From Hyaloscypha bicolor E (Eukaryota > Ascomycota > Leotiomycetes > Helotiales > Hyaloscyphaceae), in the NCBI RefSeq assembly GCF_002865645.1, contig NW_020194589.1:2765750-2829749 (forward strand): a DNA stretch of 64,000 nt. The letters are read 5' to 3'. Under the pieces are notes generated by a model. It did no database searches and was not told where the DNA came from. It was given only the letters and a program-made list of their open reading frames with translations. Positions 1 through 11,987 of the stretch are shown piece after piece. Both the position numbers and the translations under genes were made by a program. Within the stretch, counting starts at the first letter, position 1, and the number at the start of each line of letters is the position of its first letter.

Positions 1-307
1 CACCCAAACCTGTATCAAAACCCCAATCAAGCTCCCTCCCAAGCTCAAGCTCAACCTCAAAAGGCAAATCTGAACCAAAACATCCCTTACGAATACTACA
101 CACCACCTGCACCACCGCCCACAATCTCCCGCCCTGCCTCCTCCCCCCTGTGCTTTCCATCCGCACCAACAACACCAGCGGGCCCTCCTAATCGACTTCA
201 CACGCGGCGGAAACCCCATCACGCACGCCTCCCTCGACAGCATCAGCCGCCGCACGCGCTACGGCTGCACGCCCTCCTGCCGGTGCATCAGTATCGCCGT
301 CTCGTGA
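1..307 (+). CDS. 3' end of an unidentified protein-coding gene (partial)
   Basis: Only the last exon is inside the window. The most gene-like frame is open from about base 74 to a TGA at 305-307 and uses mostly C- or G-ending codons over its last 45 codons. The end of the product reads like conserved protein: an LLIDFTRGG stretch, an SRRTRYGC stretch, then a cysteine-rich tail with four cysteines. Upstream the frame is Pro/His/Gln-rich and hits a stop near base 71, so an acceptor site or low-complexity exon lies between. A second frame is open from base 1 to 378 but looks like Pro/Gln-rich noise. I do not recognise the family and assign no function. Confidence 0.4.
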
Positions 308-383
308 CCGATAGCGGGCCCGTGGTGGCGGTTGTGTGGTCCAAGGTTGGGAGGCGTGCGCACTGTTGGGATTGTTAGATTAG

Positions 384-386
<3 letters not shown>

Positions 387-415
<29 letters not shown>
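387..415. repeat. Poly(G) homopolymer, 29 bases
   Basis: An uninterrupted run of 29 G residues follows TAGATT, about 80 bases after the end of the first gene. It is the longest homopolymer in the window. The length may be unreliable, as such runs are hard to sequence. Confidence 0.95.
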
Positions 416-416
<1 letters not shown>

Positions 417-800
417 GATAGATATCGGGTCGCCACGGGAAGAGAAAGAGCATGTGAAGGAAGCAAGAGGAGTGTATGATTTGATAGAATAATTAGATAG
501 GTGGAGGTCGCGGATAGAGAAGGCTTTGCTTGCTTCGGCTTTACTTCTAAGATTATGTAGATAAGACGAGGGTACTAACGCTTCATTTTATGCCTAAAGA
601 TAAGCTTTTAGGAACTCCACTATATCTTTAGAGATTCGTTCAATGGTCCCATGGCCATCAGTACAATGAAAAAGGTACATGATTTCGTGGATTTGGACAA
701 TTGAAACTAACCAACGTGCTTCGCAGAGAGTAGAGTGTTAATTGGAAAAGGGGAGTACTAATTGCACCTTGAAAGATTGTAAAAGAATGAAATGATCCAG

Positions 801-888
801 CTCACGTTGGAAGAATGAGGGTTGACAGGTATTCCCAATGTACAAGCTCCACTTGGAAGAATAAGTGTTGAAAAATATTCACAATGTA
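801..888. repeat. Two imperfect direct repeats of about 46 bp
   Basis: Two adjacent units share the pattern TTGGAAGAAT-A-G-GTTGA-A-TATTC-CAATGTA. The first starts near 801 and the second near 847. They lie in the 416-1293 gap between the first gene and the 3' end of the nucleoporin gene. The rest of that gap shows no supported coding sequence; it should hold the nucleoporin 3' UTR. Confidence 0.6.
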
Positions 889-1293
889 ACAGCCCCAGTT
901 CGAACTATAAAAACGAATAAAGGTAGAGCAAACAGCTTCCTAAGGACCACACCGCGTGTATCCGGAAACCGAGAGGACGAGAGGAAAGAAAGTAAAGGAT
1001 CATCGGATACCATTTCATGGCTCGATGCTAACTACCTATCTGATCTGATGCTCGCTATGACCACTCCGCTATGCAGAACCCATCTTCCATCCGTCAGAAT
1101 ATCTATCTATCTACAGGTATTTCAAGGTATCCATCACTTCAATTCATCAAGGCATAATTCCTTGCTCGCCATCCATTCACATTCCTTCCTTTCTTTCCAT
1201 GGCATCATGTTCATCCTCAAAATGCCGGGTGAAATTGCAAACTTTTCGGGAAAATCTTCCCCTCAAACCAGCCTTCTTGTCCCCTTGATCGAT

Positions 1294-4200
1294 CTAACGA
1301 GAGTTGGCCATCACACCACGATAATACTCCAAGCTTAATTCGACGGTGTGCTTCAGATACTTGTCTTCTGTGAGTGGAAGACGAAGAATTTTGTGCAAGT
1401 CGGACTTCTAGTTTGTGTTAGTAATGTTCAGCCAACGTGTATGGACAAACTCACCTCTCCCTTCTTTCCCAGAGCGATCACCGTCTTGGCCACAATCCCG
1501 CTAATCGTCTCAATAGCCACCCGCTCCATAAATACTGGATGACGAGACTCCTCAACCACAGCTGGAAGACCTGCCAACAATCTCGCCAGAAGAGCATGAT
1601 TTACAGGCCATCCTCTCTTCTCTGAGTCGAGCAATTCCAGAAAGTCCTGGTAGATTTCTCCTCCGAGATGCCACTCAGATATGGTATTCTCCTTGCCATG
1701 AAAACCTCCAAGCAAAGTCCGAAGAGTATCATAATCAAGCTCAACGACAGTGTTCGGTGCTACCTCCTTAGAAAATGTGAGATGGGCTTCGTTAAATGAT
1801 CCAGCTCTGATTAAGCACTCAACCTCTCCTCGCGGATTCTTCTCAACACTTCGCATGTATAATGCCTTTGCCTCCCAAATCCAGGAAGCTGGGATTTTGA
1901 AATTTTGTGTCAAGGTGTTGAAGCTCTGGCTGTCCTCCGATCCGATTTTGCCGGCGTGGTGTGCAAGATGGTTCTGGATGGACTTTGCTCTAACTTCATC
2001 CGAAGAAAGATGGAGCAGGACAAAAACTGCATCGAGCCAACTACCCTCGTTTGTGAGCTGAGCAGCAAAAGCCAAGGTTGGTCGATCGGCCTTGTCTTCG
2101 TCATCCTCCGTGTAACGAGCAGCACCTCTCGCTGTCAGGGCTTGGCTAAGTTGCCAGGAAAGACGGATGTCGAGGGGCGATAACTGAGAATTTTCCGGAC
2201 GCAGAACATCCTCGATATCCAAATCTGTGAAAGTATAAAGCCTCAAGAGACCCCAAAGCAGATCTTCCCGTTCTCCAATCGCTTTATCATTCCACAAGGT
2301 GGGCACTTTCTGCTCAACGTACCAGGCCAGAGGTCTTGACGTTTCTTTATCTTGTACAAGATCTTCAGCGAAATTCTCGGTGGCAGACTCGATTGGATCG
2401 TTGGACATGATGCCATACCAGAGTCGGAGTCCAAACGCCTGACGCCAGTCGAGGCCGAAGCGCTTTGAAATGATGAACGACTCGATGCGATCCTCGGGTT
2501 GTCCTTTTGAACCATCGCAGACGCAGACATTGCCAGCAAGGAGCTCGTAAATTGTTCGGATTGGTTGACTGAACTCAGAAAGCATCTGGGAGTTCTGCCA
2601 CTCGTTGAGTTGTTCCCGCATGTCCTTTTTCATGCTGTCTTTTGTACCAATGAGCGCAACGAGGGTGGCCAGGTGAAAGTCTCTGCTGTCAAGGAGATGT
2701 GCGCAGGCGTCAGGGATCCTATGGCCTGACAGAGCTGCAATAGCCTTCTCCTCGCTGGTTCTACCCATTGCAATTTGCTTGGAGCAAGCATCATCAACCA
2801 ATTTCTGCCAGAAAGCTGATAAATTGTCCTTTCGCAGGCGCTCAGATACTCCTGGTACTTGCTGTAGCTCTTCTGGGACGGTCATCTGGTCGAACAGAAC
2901 ACTGGCAAGCTGCCAAACAAGTTTCTCGTGAGCAGCAGCAGGGTCTCGAGGATTCGCATCATCGAAGAAGTCAGCGAAGGAAAAGTGCTGAGGAAGAGTG
3001 GCGAAAGGAACATCGCCAGAGCCGTCGATGATAGTCATATCCTTTTGTTTCTGGAGAAGTTCTGCAGAAGCCTAGATATTGGTCAGCAATGGGCAACACA
3101 ATGAGACAGGACGATGCAAACCTCGTTGGAGAATTTAGCAAAGTGGATGTCTCTGTTTTCAGACACAATGGCTTGTTTCTGAATAGTAAGTATACCGTCT
3201 CTTTCCCGAGCACGCCGAGAAGATCTGCCGAAGGGCTTGGCATTTGGTGGTGCGGCGTAGACCAAGGTACCATCAGGGCCCCAGCTAGACTTCATAGACT
3301 CATGGAAAGCGCGCTCTTTGTCGGTCATATTGGAGGTGTCATAGTCGCCAGTCTTTGCTCTCTTTGCATATGGGAACTGTAAACATATTCTTAGCAAAGT
3401 ATTCTATTGCTGCTACATACATGAGCGGACGCAACATTCGGCCCTTGTTTCTTCATCTCCAAGTCATCAAATCAAATAGGGGAAGGAACACCAACCTGAA
3501 ACCCCTTGGACGTTGCCGTAGCCATTGCTGTCTTTACCGGACTCTTGGTATCTGGGAAAAGAGAATGCATCAAATCAATGCTGTTTGCAAAACCACGCCC
3601 ATCTGACACCACTCTTCTGGGCATAGGAGTAGGCTCTCCATCAAGTGGCAAATCATCGGCACTCTCCTCAGCCAAACTCTTGAGATATGCACGATCTTGT
3701 TTTTGTGGGCTGATCGTAGTCTTCAATGTGTTTGCCCAGTCGTTACTTGCCGCAAATGGTTGCTTTGCCGGAGTTCCTGCGTTCTTTGCTCTCATTCTTG
3801 CCCTAATAATCGCACCTGGTGTTTCGGCAATCGCATCCATATCCTCATCGTCATCTTGCGAGTCTCCACCGAGCTCCGCGGTATTGCCAGCCTCTGGATA
3901 AGAGCCCGCCATCTCTTGATCCACGATGCTGACAGATTCGTCGTCGTGGAAGACGTCGTCTTGGTCCATTGGCTCTTCGACGCCGTCTTCAGACTGCGAA
4001 CCCACGGAGCGCTCATCTAAAAAAGACTCCTGCTCCTGTTCCATCTGCTCCTGCTCCATATCCTCATCCACATACATCTCTTGATCATCGAATGCACCTG
4101 GGAGAAGCTTCTTCTTTCTGAATTCGAATGTGTCATCTGGATCGGACTCAGTCTGAGTTACTTGCGAGGTTGATGTGAAGGACTGATCCATATGGTTTGA

Positions 4201-7200
4201 CTTGGGAGTGCGAGTCTTAGGGGTAGGAGTGTCGGGAGGAGCGCTCAAAGTACTTTGCCCAAATTCACTGACACCCTCCCCATCGGTCTCATCATCATCT
4301 TCGGGGAAGCCGTATGTAGTGAAATGCTCAACTTTGAACGTCCAGATTCCGGTATCCTTGGCGTAGCTGACGAAGATGGTGTCCGGAACTCTCTTGAGGC
4401 GTTCAATATGCTTCTTGAATCTAACACCAGATTTCTCGCCGGATGGAGTCTTGCGGTCGCTCTTGCGTGGCCAGGAATTTGCCAGAGAGATGGTTGATGG
4501 TACGTTCAGCCCCTTGCCCATTGGAGGCTTCTTCGAAGAGATCGCATACACCGTGGCTGACCGTGTAGAAAGTTGCACGATGTTGTCGATAATGTCATCC
4601 AAGGGGATGTTTGTGAGGTCCACAGGGACTTCAAAGCGAATTTCGCCAATGCCCTCTCGGCCAACGGTGAAGTTACTGACCTTCGAGCGTTGTTGGCGGT
4701 TCATGTTCTCGATTTCCTCTTTCGAAGGTCTCATATAATACTCTCCTGCCGGTTGATCCTCCTGGCTGACAGGTTGAGATGGCGGCTTGGGGGCTACAGG
4801 GGCGGCTGGCTCCTCCTCGTTGACAATGGCAAGCTGCTGGTTATTGTTCACTTGTTCCATCTCAGGTGGTGTCGAGGTACCGTTTGGCTTCGCACCATTG
4901 ACACCATTTCGTGGTCGGATGTAGCCCAGGTCTTCTGCATTCGGGGTAGCACTGTTGACCTGCTTAAGCGGACTAGCGGGGCCATTGCCATTTGTGTTCG
5001 AATCAAATGAAACGCGCTTCTTCAGAATGCCACCGGCAGGAGTAGATGCAGGCGGTAGAGCTGGGGCACCATTGGGTGGTGTGAAGAGATCCTGGCGAAT
5101 GCTTCTGTTGATGGTCAATTTCTTCACGCTGCCAGTGCTTCCGAATTGCCGTGCACTGGGGCTCGCCGAGAAGGCTCCTGGCGCAAGAATACTGTCTTCT
5201 GTACTGAAGCTTCGGCGGAGACTGCTCGTCGACATGCTCTTGTTGAGAGTCCGTCCGAAGTTGCTGCCACTCAACAGACTGCCACTAAAAGCTCCAGGAG
5301 TACTGGATGTGCTCGAAACACTGCCTGGAGTTCCATAATTGCTGTAGGAAAAGCCGAAACCTCGCTTCTGTGGAGTAGTAAAACGTGAGGCTGACGCTGA
5401 GCTCAATTTGTATAACGGAAGGGCAGCAGCCTTCTTGGCCTTGACGCTGTTGGAGAGTGGCGTAGCAATGGGACCTGGGTTGTTGAGTTGAGCTGATGAC
5501 AAGTCTGCAAACAGGGACGCCGAGCCAAAGGCGTTGTTATCGGCAATGGATGCCGTGAGAGACTGGGTATTCTGCTGGCCTTGTTGCGAGCCTCCGAAGA
5601 TCGAACTACCGCCAAACATCGAGTTCTGGGGCTGCTGCTGCTGTTGTTGCTGATTATTGTTGTTGTTGAGACCGCCAAACATACCTCCCTGTTGCTGTTG
5701 AGTTCCTGAACTTCCAAAGAGACCTCCGCCAGTCTGCTGTTGTGGCTGAGAGCCAAACAAAGAGGGCTTTTGTTGTGCATTAGTGTTTAGACTACCGAAG
5801 AGACCGCCAGTATTTTGTTGCTGTTGATTTTGGTTCTGGTTTCCAAACCCAGAAAAGAGACCACCGCCACCAGTATTGTTCTGGGGATTCGTAGAACCAA
5901 ACAGACTCGTACCAGTAGTAGCTGGCTTGTTGCCGAACAGACCTCCGGTATTTTGAGTATTGGTGGAACCACTAAAGGGATTGGTATTGGTTGTGGACGT
6001 ACTGCCAAACAGACCACCGGTGCCAGTTGCTGCAGGAGCGGCGCCGAAGAGTCCACCCGCTGGCTTCTGTTGAGTATTGCCAAAGAGTCCTCCAGATGTC
6101 CCGGTCTGTTGTTGTGTGTTCGAGCCGAAACCTCCGAAAGGATTGCTCGCAGCTGGTTGTGCTCCAAATCCACTGGCGGGCTGGTTGGTGGCGTTGCTGC
6201 CGAATAGACCCCCACCTCCAAAGCCACCGGTCGTAGTAGAAGCGCCAAATGCTGTGCTGCTAGAAGCTGCTGGCTGCGTGGTTCCAAAGCTGAAGGCAGG
6301 CTTGTTAGCCGTATTGTTGTTTCCAAAGAGCGACGATCCAGGGGTGGTTGTGCTTGTCCCGAAGCCGCTCGTTGGCCCGGTACCGCCAAATGCTGTGGTT
6401 CCCGTATTTCCAAACAGACCACCGGATGGTTGTGTTGAAGGCTGTGCTCCAAATAGACCACCAGTAACTGGCTTTGCGCCGAATAGACCACCTCCGGTTG
6501 ATGTCGTAGCGCCACCAAAGCCAGTAGAGGCTGGCTGGGATCCACCGAACGGTGAGCTTGTTGCTCCTCCACCAAATAAACTCGAACCTGTACCAGTACT
6601 ACCAGCTCCAAATCCTCCAGTTGTACCTGCAGTCGTGGTACCAAATCCTCCCCCAAAATTGCTTGTGCCGAAAGCTCCAGGTTGATTGCTGGCATTACCA
6701 TATCTTCGACCTTGGTTGTAGTCCGTTAATCTTAGCTCTTCAGGAGAGAACTTCTGATAAGGTTGCTGGAAGCAGATGCTTTGGAAAGCATTTTGCTGAT
6801 TTGTGCTGCTATTCGGCTCCTTTTCTACGAAAGCTTGAAATGGAACATTGCCAGTGCCTGGAGACTCGCCTACACCTGTGCTCAGAGCGGTAGAAGCTGG
6901 TGAGCCAAATGCTGTTGTGCTCGTGCCCCCGAATGGAGAGCTTGTAGATCCACCACCGAACGGATTCGAAGTAGTTGATCCTCCGAAAGCAGGCTTGGGT
7001 GCCGAGCCGAACAGCCCACCTCCGGTATTCGTGCCGCCGCCAAAAGGAGATGATGTAGTTCCTGTCGATGACCCGAATCCACCACCCCCAAAGGTCGATG
7101 TACCTGCCGTGGCCGTTCCTCCTCCAAATAGACTACTACCAGTTGTTGTAGTAGCAGCACCGAATGCTGGCTTAGCAGCCCCGAAAGCATTGTTTGTTGT

Positions 7201-7792
7201 GTTGCTGCCAAAGGCACCTAAATATTTTGCCGTGTTAGTAGTGGTTCAGGACAGTTGCGTCTTCCGGAAAGTTGCCAGTAGATAATAATCGCGCTGGAGT
7301 ACCACGTTGACCATCCATGTCTAGTCATTCGAGGATCCACCGAAGAATACGTGCAAGGAAAAGGAGAACTTTGGAAGCCATGCTGTTTATCGACATTGAG
7401 ATTTAAGAAAGCGTCATGCGATATCGAGGCCGCAGAAGATTCCAGAGCAGGAGAGCATCATCGACATACCTCCAGTGCTTCCAAAACTAGTAGAGCCACT
7501 GCCGAAGAGTCCACCACCGGTTGTATTTGTGCTGCCAAAGCCGCCGGTATTTGCTGTAGAACCAAAGCCTGTCCCTGTACCGAGCAGACAAGATTCGAGT
7601 AAGTGATGGGTTCGCGCTGATCTCCTAAGGTCCCCAGAATAGGACATCGCAGGGAGGGGTGCATTCGAAAGATAGAAGAGGATCGGACATACCTGTGTTC
7701 GTACTGTTGCTCGCTCCAAACCCACCAAAGCCTGGGTTCTGTTGCTGATTATTGCTCTGGCCGAAGCCGCCGAATCCACCGCCAAACGACAT
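1294..7792 (-). CDS. NUP145: Nucleoporin Nup98-Nup96 precursor (Nup145-type)
   Basis: Precursor of two nuclear pore subunits: a GLFG-rich Nup98 half (FG barrier, mRNA export) and a Nup96 half (Y-complex scaffold). Exons on the minus strand: 7693-7792, 7470-7574, 3496-7217, 3122-3376, 1455-3071, 1294-1407; together 1970 residues. The start [11 protein letters not shown] is typical of the family. Dense FG/GLFG repeats follow, interrupted near residues 223-240 by a Gle2-binding (GLEBS) motif, [13 protein letters not shown]. The autoproteolytic domain ends at about residue 1034 in EHF|TTYGF, so the predicted nucleophile is Thr, not the usual Ser. An acidic linker and the alpha-helical Nup96 domain follow. 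The last exon, ending VMANSR, was placed by splice sites. The exon 3 donor is GTTGGT, a weak match. Divergent to CDC31. Family assignment is secure; exon edges are manual. Confidence 0.95.
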
Positions 7793-8938
7793 GGCGAAGA
7801 TGGCGCAGATGAGAGAGGATGCAGTCTTGGATCACTGCTAGGATCGCAGATTGCGAGAGGTCGATGTGAAAGGTTGAAAGACTACGCGGAACGCGGTACA
7901 GAAAAGGAGAACGATCGCGCTCAAAGACGACGAGCTGGCGCAAACATTAGAATTGATTAAAGAGTGACGAGAAGCATCAGCGTCGGGAGGGTGGATGTAT
8001 TGGGAGGAAGAAGAGGAAGCCGTGATCGGCCAGAAGTTTTATGGTGGAAGGCGCGTGGTGAGTGAAGCTCAGCTCAGGTTCGCTTTCTCAAAGTCACTCC
8101 CGCTTAGCGGCAAATTTAGCTTTGGCGAATCAGGGCTCGTGACTTTCGTCAATGACCAAAAATACGCCTGCAGCACTGCTGCCTAAGCGCATTTCACCGC
8201 ACTAGCAATTTCTTGCGGCTGTGACTGGTGGAGAGGAGGACTCCGAGGAGAGCACGGCATGATCCAAACTCAACTGCAAGACTCCTCTGCGCCACTGAAG
8301 ACGATCAGGTTGCTGCCTGAGGGTTTTGGTTGGTTATGAGCGCATCTTCTGTCTACTTGTGGTGTAAGGCTTTCTCAGTATGACTCCTTTTACGAGCGCT
8401 GGGAGACCTTCAGCTGTCGACCGCTGAAATGGCAGTGATGTTGAGGCCAAGTGTCGATTGGATTACAAATCTTCTACACTTTGACGCACCAGGGACGGAT
8501 GCCTTCGATCATAGGAGGACGAGGCACAGGTCGCTTTGCTTCTATTGGTTGTGCATAGTTGGTTGTTCTCTCTTCTCTTTTTGCGTGGATGCTGGGGCCA
8601 TGAAGGGAACTCCTCAGTAACCAGAAGCAAAAACATTTGAATGACTCGAAGCCATGCTTTTACTAGCATCTGTAGGTTCCCGTCTAAGCCAAGTACCCCT
8701 GGAAACCCCCTGTGCCACCTACTCAAGCACATTCCTCGCTAGCGCCTTCAAAATCACGCAGGCGCGAAAAATCGCGTCCATCCCTCGGACCTGCATACAT
8801 CACCAACAACCCTTGTGCAGTGCTACTGTAAACATCGCATACACTTCTAAGCAACATTAAACACTGCTCTGTTTTCCTAAACCGCCAATTACAAAATCGC
8901 AGTTCTTCTACGATTAGGAAAACGGCCTCAAAAACTCA
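7793..8938. promoter_or_regulatory. Divergent intergenic region NUP98-96 / CDC31
   Basis: This 1.1 kb gap separates two start codons on opposite strands and must hold both promoters and 5' UTRs. I see no convincing coding sequence. Open frames at 7742-7960 and 8429-8732 lack conserved features. No clear TATA box was found near either start. Confidence 0.6.
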
Positions 8939-9735
8939 ATGGCATCGACGACACAACCGCACCCCTCCTTCCCCACACGCCCCTACTCCAGCACCCTGCA
9001 TGGCAAACTCCCCGAACGCAACGCACCCAATGCCTTCTCCGCCTCTGCGCACCCTTCAGGTCGAGAAAACGCACTATACCGACAAGAGCGCGAGCGAGCG
9101 CAACGAGAAGCGGCGCAAGGCGCAGGGCCTTCAGCACCCATACACAACATCACGGACGAGCAACGAGAAGAGATAAATGAAGCCGTGAGCCTTCTTGCCC
9201 TCCCTTCCTTCCCCTCCCACTCTTAAATCCAATTGCTAACAGAGATCAGTTTGGCCTCTTCGACCTAGACAAAGACCAGCGAATCGACTACCACGAGTTC
9301 AAAGTCGCCCTCAAAGCGTTGGGCTTCGACCTCCCAAAACCACAAATCCTCGACCTCCTCAACACCCACGGCACTCCCCCTCTAAACACTGAACTGGCAG
9401 GTCCCCCTCCTGCAAATATTAGACAGCCTCTTACACAGCAACAGCAAAAGGAGCAGCTACCGCCTGGGCGACTCGTCCTCACGCTTCAGGCATTCCAGAC
9501 GATTGCTGCGAAGCTGATTAGTGAGCGGGATCCGAGGGATGAGATTCTGAGGGCGTTTGCGCTGTTTGATACCGAGGATAAGGGCATCATCAGTTTGGAG
9601 GACTTGAGGAGGGTGGCGAGGGAACTCGGCGAGGGGTTAGAAGAGGATGAATTGGTGGCTATGATTGAGGAATTTGATTTGGAGGGGAAAGGGGGAGTAG
9701 GAAGAGAGGAGTTTGTGAATATCTGCATGGGGTGA
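8939..9735 (+). CDS. CDC31: Centrin (Cdc31), spindle pole body calcium-binding protein
   Basis: Centrin acts in spindle-pole-body duplication and, as a subunit of TREX-2, in mRNA export at the nuclear pore. Exons 8939-9184 and 9250-9735 with a 65-nt intron (GTGAGC...CAG) give 243 residues. The intron joins INEA to FGLFDLDKD, rebuilding the standard centrin EF-hand 1 (loop about 87-98, DLDKDQRIDYHE, good ligands). The second EF loop is replaced by a Pro/Gln-rich insertion at about residues 118-160. EF3 (DTEDKGIISLED, 189-200) and EF4 (DLEGKGGVGREE, 225-236) have Lys at loop position 5, so calcium binding there is doubtful. The N-terminal 75 residues are a low-complexity extension. Identity is well supported; an unrecognised intron inside the insertion cannot be fully excluded. 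Confidence 0.9.
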
Positions 9736-10161
9736 CACACTTCACGTAACTTCTTTTCTGGAATCCTTAAGGGTGTAGAAAGAGGCGCAGCCGAATCCGG
9801 GAGCGATTTCTGTTCAAGTGCAATTCTATGGGTCACGGAAGCGATGGAGTCAAGGCGCGATTGGACGGAGCATTACATGTAGGGATATGTGAATTATGGC
9901 ACACTTCAGTGCTCAAGATCATTGATCCGTGTGCCATGCGGTTGTGAATTGGTCACCTCAAATCTAACTGAAGGACAACGAAAAGAACCCCTGGCCCTGA
10001 TCCAGCAATGACTTATCATGCCAATCGACCGCTTCTGTAAAAAAGAATACCATTTGCACGCCTGCTTTAAGAAAGACAATTGTGCAATCCAAAGCTCTCA
10101 AGCGAACCGCAATGAACGAAGGTGTATCTCTCGAACCACTACTCCATGTGATCGTGTGGGC
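9736..10161. other. Convergent 3' intergenic region
   Basis: The gap lies between the 3' ends of CDC31 and ENT1. It should hold both 3' UTRs; I see no gene in it. Confidence 0.6.
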
Positions 10162-11987
10162 TCAAAATTGTATCAAATCCTGTCCGCCTGATCCTTGTTG
10201 AGGTCTTTGCCCGAAAGGATTACCTGACTGTGCACCATAACCACCACCAAATCCATTCGACATGCCCGCCGGACCTGTTGCCGCTGGAACCTGTCGACCA
10301 GCACCAAAAGCACCAGATTGGTTGCCATATGACGTCTGGGGCATACCCGTATACTGGTTCTGTAGGAAGGGATTCGTGCCTGTCTGTTGTTCCGTGAGCC
10401 GTCCCAGACCTGCTCCTGCACTGTTGACAAAAGTTCCAGGGGCGGTGTGTTGGGCCGGAATGCGGAGGTTACCAGTGTTGCCAAAGGTATCCATGCCTTC
10501 ACCTGACGAAAGGAGAGCGTTGAGTCTGGCAGTGTGGGGGTCTTGTTCTTTGGGCGGAGGTGTGAAAGAAGTGATAGGATTGTATGAAGGAGTGTTGTTA
10601 AAAGTGGCTGTCTGTTGCTCTTGAAGTGTAGCCAGTGTTGGCTTTGATTGCACAGCTGAGGTTGTTTGAGGTCGGCCAAACGATTGTGCGAAGGGATTAT
10701 TGGAGCCAGCTGGTGTGGAGTTAATAGCTTGTGCTTGCTGATTATTGGTTGCCCAAGGATTGTTCGTATTGGCTTGGATCAATGGTTCAGGTTGTGGTTG
10801 AGGAGAGAAGGCATTCTGCTGGCCATAAGGATTGAAGCCAGTTTGCTGTGGTGGCTGCGGCTGCATCTGCTGTTGGCCATAAGGATCAAAGCCGTTTTGC
10901 GTTCCAAGTCCATTCGAGAATCCATTCTGATAGCCAGTCGACTGGTTCTGGAAGCCTGTATACATGTTCCCCATGTAGCCCGTTTGTTGTTGTTGCTGCT
11001 GCTGCATGGTTTGGTCAATCGGGTTGCCTGCCCAGTCCACTTGTGGCTGTTGCTGGTATCCTTGGTTGAAGCCACCGGTAGGTTGCACAGTTTGGATAGG
11101 GTCGTCATCGAACAGAGAGTGGGCATTCTGCTCTTCTAATTCCCTTCTTCGAAGCTCTTCCTCTTCCTTACTTAGCTTGATGGCTTTTGCGAGGTCATCG
11201 TCCTCTGGCTCCCCATTCCGACTTTGACGCTTCTTTCGGTCTTCTTCCTCCTGGTACTTGCTAGCCTCAATCGCTAATTTATACTCGGCATCTTCCTCGT
11301 TCGCTCGCTGTGCACGGTGAGGTTTTGTGTTGCGGCGCTGAGGTTGCTCATGAGTTGGGCCGAATTCTTCTATGCCAGTGACTCTCGATTTCCATGTCTT
11401 GCGGTCACTACGTTCTGCTCGTAGCCTTTCCTCATCTAGAATCAACGCAGTTAATTCCTTTGCGGAAACCCGAACTAATAACACTGTTAGCCAAGGCGTC
11501 TAGAAAGCCGATCTAACCCTTCTTACCATTCTGTCCAACGTCTCGATCACTCTCATCGATGTACTGAAATTCCCTCAATGTCTTGATGATGAAGAAATTC
11601 TTATGCGCCCATGTCACAACTAGTTCCGAACCCTCGTGGAGGCAGTAATCCAGGACCTTAAGCGCCTTCAATACGTGTCTCCAGTTCTTTCCTTTATCGT
11701 TCAGTCGCTTGTCCAACATATCCATTATCTCATAGAATTCGTTCGATCTGTAGACCACATGTCAGATTTGTCCAGCCTGTAGTGAATAGTGCGTACGAAT
11801 TAAATGTCATCTGAGCGATTTCGCTCATTTCCGTTCCCGTAGGTCCCCATGGATCATTGCTGGTCGCTATTTAAAGTCAGAAAGAACTCCTCCATCAGAG
11901 AACATCAGCCGTACCGTTCCGGACCTTGACCTGGACGCTGGAGTATCCTTTCGTGACATTTTTAACGCTTCTTATGACCTTCGACAT
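10162..11987 (-). CDS. ENT1: Epsin (Ent1/Ent2-like) endocytic adaptor
   Basis: Epsins bind PtdIns(4,5)P2, ubiquitinated cargo, EH-domain proteins and clathrin during endocytosis at the plasma membrane. Minus-strand exons 11915-11987, 11797-11866, 11527-11747 and 10162-11474 give 558 residues. Residues 1 to about 150 are an ENTH domain: it starts MSKVIRSVKNVTKGYS, contains NDPWGPTG, and continues through WRHVLKALKVLDYCLHEGSE. Two ubiquitin-interacting motifs follow (YKLAIEASKYQEEE; DLAKAIKLSKEEEELRR). The Gln/Asn-rich tail carries three NPF motifs for EH domains. It ends in DLIQF, resembling a terminal clathrin-box position. All three introns are short and phase-consistent. Identity is secure; Ent1 versus Ent2 cannot be distinguished. 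Confidence 0.95.

Noticed and set aside
6077..6685. Plus-strand Pro-rich 202-aa frame (PPNRPPP-like)
   Set aside because: Antisense of the GLFG repeats; the Pro-rich pattern is the complement of Gly-rich codons.
5787..6701. Minus-strand 304-aa open frame rich in Leu/Val/Gln
   Set aside because: It is a frame-shifted shadow of the FG-repeat exon of NUP98-96 (3496-7217), which reads through in the correct frame.
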